Positions 7,168-10,033 of a DNA stretch of 10,033 nt are shown here, in pieces (the stretch's first letter is position 1; each line of letters starts with the position of its first letter). Below the pieces are notes generated by a model, which did not search any database, had not been told where the DNA came from, and saw only the letters and a list, made by a program, of their open reading frames with translations. The DNA is from Selenomonadaceae bacterium (lineage in GTDB: Bacteria; Bacillota; Negativicutes; Selenomonadales; Selenomonadaceae). Both the position numbers and the translations under genes were made by a program. The stretch lies in assembly GCA_017390245.1 (NCBI GenBank), contig JAFPCE010000060.1:1-10033 (forward strand), in the 5' to 3' direction.

Positions 7168-7716
7168 TTATTCTGCCTTCTTATCTTCCTCTTGCTGTTC
7201 ACCATTTTCCGCATCACTGCCCATGGCGTCGCTCAGCAGCTCCTGGTCATCTTCAGAGAACAGCTTCTCCCAGTCCAGCAGCAATACTACATTGGACTCT
7301 AGCTTGCCAATTCCCCTGATATATTTGTTCTGGGATGCTTTCAGTTCTGGTGGTGGAACAACCTTGTCCTCAGCTATATCCAGCACCTCAGAAACGCCAT
7401 CCACAATGAGGCCGATCAGCACGCCATTGATTTCCACCACGATAACGCAGGTGCGGTCAGTGTATTCACGGAATTCACGGCGGAACCGCAGCCGCATATC
7501 TACCACTGGTATAATCTTACCCCGCAGGTTAATAATGCCCCTAATGTAATCAGGTACCTCTGGCACGCTGGTGATTCTCTGAATACCGATAATCTCAATA
7601 ACCACCCTGATGTCGATGCCATAGGTTTCCTCCCCTAATAAGAAAGTCAGATACTTATCCTTCTGTGTATCCTCTTCCTCCAGGCCCTTTTCATCTAAAA
7701 CCTTTTCTTCCTCCAC
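7168..7716 (-). CDS. cheW: Chemotaxis coupling protein CheW
   Basis: CheW is the soluble adaptor that joins CheA (through its P5 domain) to the receptor hairpin tips. The CheW fold spans about 20-155: YLTFLLGEETYGIDI (22-36), VPEVPDYIRGIINLRGKIIP (51-70) with the conserved NLRG motif (R65), VVDMRLRF (71-78), IVDGVSEVLDI (104-114) and YIRGIGKL (132-139). At 182 residues it is somewhat longer than a minimal CheW because of a charged N-terminal leader (about 1-20, many Glu/Asp) and an acidic tail (about 154-182). The ATG at 7716 follows an excellent AAGGAGG (7724-7730) with 7-nt spacing, and the gene starts 16 nt after the cheA stop. Identity is secure; the roles of the acidic ends are unknown. 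Confidence 0.97.
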   Translation of the reverse strand: MEEEKVLDEKGLEEEDTQKDKYLTFLLGEETYGIDIRVVIEIIGIQRITSVPEVPDYIRGIINLRGKIIPVVDMRLRFRREFREYTDRTCVIVVEINGVLIGLIVDGVSEVLDIAEDKVVPPPELKASQNKYIRGIGKLESNVVLLLDWEKLFSEDDQELLSDAMGSDAENGEQQEEDKKAE

Positions 7717-7732
7717 TTTTTTCCCTCCTTGC

Positions 7733-9886
7733 TTATGAATAAATCATATTATGCAATTTTTGTGGATCTAATATCAGGCTGATACTGCCATCTCCCAATA
7801 GCGTACAGCCGCTAATACCTGTAGTTTGCATAACCTTATGGATAAACTGTGGTATAGGCTTAACCACAATCTCCTGCACTCCTAAAAGCTTATCTGACAA
7901 AATGCCAAATATCTTGTCCCCAGCCTCCAGAATCAAAATAATTCCCTCTTCCGGTTCTGTTACTGCGCCCTCTATGCCGTACATTTCATACAGCCGGATA
8001 ACTGGACAGCACTTTTCACCAACCATAATCATTTCACTGCCATCAGGATCACGGAAAATCTGTCCTGGCTCTGGCCGGAAGGACCTGCTGATGCAGCTAA
8101 TTGGTATGGTAAAGCTGGAATCACCAACCCCTACAGACATGCCGTCAATAATAGCCAGTGTTAACGGAATCTTAATAGTGGTGGTGCTGCCCTGTCCAGG
8201 GATGCTGTCTACCACTACCTGTCCGCCCAGTGACTTGATGTTCGCCACTACTACGTCCATGCCTACACCGCGGCCGGAGAACTCAGTAACCTTTTCCTTG
8301 GTGGAAAATCCCGGTGCAAAAATAAAGGAATATATTTCCTTGTCAGTAAGCTCTGACTCTGGCTTGTTAATAATGCCATTTTTCCGTGCCTTCTCCAGGA
8401 TTTTTTCTTTATTCAGGCCACCACCATCATCCTTAATGGTAATGACAACCTCGCCCCCCAGATTAGCTGCAGACAAGGTAACTGTACCCATGGCCTCCTT
8501 GCCAGCTGCCACCCTGACATCAGGCATCTCAATACCATGGTCAACAGAGTTTCTCACTATATGCATCAATGGATCAGAAATATGTTCATTGATGTTCTTA
8601 TCTACTTCTGTATCCTCGCCCACCAGTACCAGCTTAGCTTTTTTTCCCAGCTTCTTGGTCATATCACGAACGATACGGTTCATCTTCTTAAAGGTGCCTT
8701 CCAGCGGTACCATGCGCAGTGCCATAACACTATCCTGCAGCTCACCATTTATCTTGTGCAGCTGCCGTGCAGCCTTCTGGAAATTACCCAGCTCCAGACC
8801 TGCCAGATCTGGATTCTGAATAACCATAGCCTCTGCTATAACTACCTCACCTACCAGGTCCATCAGCCTGTCCAGCTTGTCCACCCGGACGCTAATCATC
8901 TGGGCTCCCTCGCCACCGTGAACAGGCGGTGAAGCAGAGCGTTTCACAGCTGGCATAGCCGCAGGTGCTGCTGGTGCACCGCCACCTTCCTCAGCTGCTG
9001 TTTGTGGCAGCTCTGGCTTAATAGGCTCTGTATTATCAAGAGCATTAATGGCCACTGTTTCTGGTGTTGGCCAGTATTCACATTCCGCAGTGCTCTTTAA
9101 TTCTTCTAACTCCAGCTTATCCAGGAAAATTGTCTGGTTCAGCTCACTATCAACCTGCTCCTTAGTCATCTTAGTGGTAAAGAACAGTCTGAAGCCAATA
9201 GACTTTATGGTATCTCCTGCAGTTTCATCCTCCAGGATTTTCTCTGGCAGATGATGCAGTTCAATAACCTTATCCTTCAGGTTATTGATAACGCCAAAGG
9301 CCCGGACCTCCTCCATTTCACAGCCTTCTGAGAAATGGATATTGGCCGCATAGACATGGACTCCATCCTCAAGACCTGTCTCAGCTGGCTTTTCCGGCTT
9401 AGCACCAATGTAGTACTGCTTGGCCTTCTTTTCCTTGGCCTTCTGGATATTATTTGCCTTACGGAGATCCACATCAGGATCATCACCGTTGGCAATCTTC
9501 ATTTCCCTCAGGAAATTATGAGTGTACTCCCGCAGCTCGGTACTGCTCATATCTGGAGCACCACCGGCATCCAGCTTGTCCATTTCAATGCGGATAAAGT
9601 CCACCGCATTCAGAACAATATCTGTAATAGCTGTTGCATCCACCTTAGGAGGATTAATTTCTCTGATATAGTAGAAAATATCCTCTACAGAATGAGCCAA
9701 TGTCGAGATTTCCTCGTACATCATCATTGCTGCAGAACCCTTAATAGTATGCATGGCACGGAAGATTTCATTGACATCCTCCACACTAAAGCCGCCATTT
9801 TCCTCACTGCTTAAGGAAATCTGCTCCAGCTGCTCCAAAAACTGCCTGGTCTCATATATAAAGACCTCAACCATAGGCTCAGCCAC
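7733..9886 (-). CDS. cheA: Chemotaxis histidine kinase CheA
   Basis: CheA autophosphorylates under receptor control and passes phosphate to response regulators including CheB. Residue numbers count from the longer possible start at 9895 (720 aa). P1/HPt is about 5-135 with phospho-acceptor H49 in RAMHTIKGSAAM. A charged linker leads to a P2-like regulator-binding domain (about 178-275). A Pro/Ala-rich linker (about 288-328) precedes P3 dimerisation (about 331-395). P4 ATPase has N-box H445-IVRNSVDHG, G1 DDGGGL (489-494), F-box FAPGFSTK (526-533) and G2 GRGVGMDVV (541-549). P5, the CheW-like domain, is about 580-720. There is no fused receiver. I prefer the GTG at 9886 (codon 4 of the longer frame) because AGGAG lies 9 nt before it. 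The ATG at 9895 directly abuts AGGAG, leaving no normal spacing. Identity is secure; the exact start is not. Confidence 0.98.
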   Translation of the reverse strand: MAEPMVEVFIYETRQFLEQLEQISLSSEENGGFSVEDVNEIFRAMHTIKGSAAMMMYEEISTLAHSVEDIFYYIREINPPKVDATAITDIVLNAVDFIRIEMDKLDAGGAPDMSSTELREYTHNFLREMKIANGDDPDVDLRKANNIQKAKEKKAKQYYIGAKPEKPAETGLEDGVHVYAANIHFSEGCEMEEVRAFGVINNLKDKVIELHHLPEKILEDETAGDTIKSIGFRLFFTTKMTKEQVDSELNQTIFLDKLELEELKSTAECEYWPTPETVAINALDNTEPIKPELPQTAAEEGGGAPAAPAAMPAVKRSASPPVHGGEGAQMISVRVDKLDRLMDLVGEVVIAEAMVIQNPDLAGLELGNFQKAARQLHKINGELQDSVMALRMVPLEGTFKKMNRIVRDMTKKLGKKAKLVLVGEDTEVDKNINEHISDPLMHIVRNSVDHGIEMPDVRVAAGKEAMGTVTLSAANLGGEVVITIKDDGGGLNKEKILEKARKNGIINKPESELTDKEIYSFIFAPGFSTKEKVTEFSGRGVGMDVVVANIKSLGGQVVVDSIPGQGSTTTIKIPLTLAIIDGMSVGVGDSSFTIPISCISRSFRPEPGQIFRDPDGSEMIMVGEKCCPVIRLYEMYGIEGAVTEPEEGIILILEAGDKIFGILSDKLLGVQEIVVKPIPQFIHKVMQTTGISGCTLLGDGSISLILDPQKLHNMIYS

Positions 9887-9895
9887 ACACTTCAT

Positions 9896-9900
9896 CTCCT
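9896..9900 (-). promoter_or_regulatory. cheA: Ribosome binding site of cheA that argues for a GTG start
   Basis: AGGAG on the minus strand touches the ATG at 9895 with zero spacing but lies 9 nt before the in-frame GTG at 9886 and 21 nt before the next ATG at 9874. Normal spacing is about 5-10 nt, so GTG fits best. Confidence 0.65.
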
Positions 9901-10033
9901 ATCTATAGAAAATTCGAAAATTACCATAAATAATTTTTTTCATAGTACTCCAATATTTGTTAATATTCCCTACTTTTTTTCTATTTCCTGCCTATTAAAA
10001 AAATTTCCTAAATTGCAATTGCAAATTGGACAC
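9901..10033. other. AT-rich region upstream of cheA, to the window edge
   Basis: I expected a promoter here because it precedes the first gene in view. No convincing sigma-A pair is visible: the best minus-strand combination, TTGGAG with TTTATG 17 nt later, matches only about half of each consensus. No sigma-28 or sigma-54 pattern was found. It contains a direct repeat of GAAAATT (9908-9922), the palindrome at 10013-10024 and perhaps the end of an upstream reading frame. If other che or flagellar genes lie to the right, the main promoter may be beyond the window. Confidence 0.4.
10013..10024. repeat. 12-bp perfect palindrome upstream of cheA
   Basis: TTGCAATTGCAA reads identically on both strands. 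Outward, after one mismatch, two further A/T positions pair, giving an imperfect 18-bp dyad. It lies about 125 nt before the cheA start and could be an operator for a dimeric regulator. It may also overlap the coding tail of an upstream gene, and in AT-rich DNA such a dyad can arise by chance. Confidence 0.4.

Noticed and set aside
7902..8819. Long open frame on the + strand (305 codons) opposite cheA
   Set aside because: It lies wholly antisense to conserved CheA P3-P5 coding sequence, has a low-complexity S/P/I-rich translation with no recognisable domain, and is explained by the codon bias of cheA.
9335..9814. 159-codon + strand frame opposite the cheA P1-P2 region
   Set aside because: It is antisense to the HPt and linker coding sequence, with no family resemblance and no supporting ribosome binding context.
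9924..9952. TTGGAG plus TTTATG as a sigma-A promoter for cheA
   Set aside because: Both hexamers match only about half of the consensus. AT-rich DNA gives such pairs by chance.

Overview
The window is an almost gap-free run of eight genes, all on the minus strand, so transcription runs from high to low coordinates. In that order they are: cheA (histidine kinase), cheW (coupling protein), a membrane chemoreceptor, cheR (receptor methyltransferase), cheB (receptor methylesterase/deamidase), a soluble two-PAS histidine kinase, a stand-alone receiver protein, and the first 290 codons of aroB (3-dehydroquinate synthase), which is cut by the left edge.

Layout: 9896-10033 is a short AT-rich stretch upstream of cheA, with a 12-bp palindrome and possibly the tail of another gene. 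7733-9895 is cheA and 7168-7716 is cheW. 7064-7167 is the only sizeable gap (104 nt). 5342-7063 is the chemoreceptor, 4491-5309 cheR and 3128-4483 cheB. 1337-3118 is the PAS kinase, 905-1324 the receiver and 1-871 aroB. Apart from the 104-nt gap, intergenic spaces are about 7-33 nt and I see no convincing terminator, so one long transcript is likely. No stretch over 300 bases lacks a gene. I found no tRNA, rRNA, CRISPR array, insertion sequence or other mobile element.

How the parts work together: the receptor, CheW and CheA form a signalling array. CheA phosphorylates its response regulators, and CheR and CheB set receptor methylation for adaptation. No canonical cheY, cheC or cheD is visible. 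The only candidate output regulator in view is the stand-alone receiver next to the PAS kinase. That kinase and receiver lie in the same reading frame, separated by two stop codons, like a hybrid kinase divided into two proteins. The second PAS domain of the kinase carries a five-cysteine cluster that could bind metal or sense redox state. This branch is the least ordinary part of the window.

Organism: a motile bacterium. Moderate to low GC by eye, several strong AGGAGG-type ribosome binding sites and Firmicutes-like Che protein sequences suggest the Bacillota, perhaps the Negativicutes. This is a low-confidence guess from memory of related sequences, not a computed assignment. Overall this is a chemotaxis operon of known families with a few unusual details. 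I do not see strong evidence for a wholly undescribed system.
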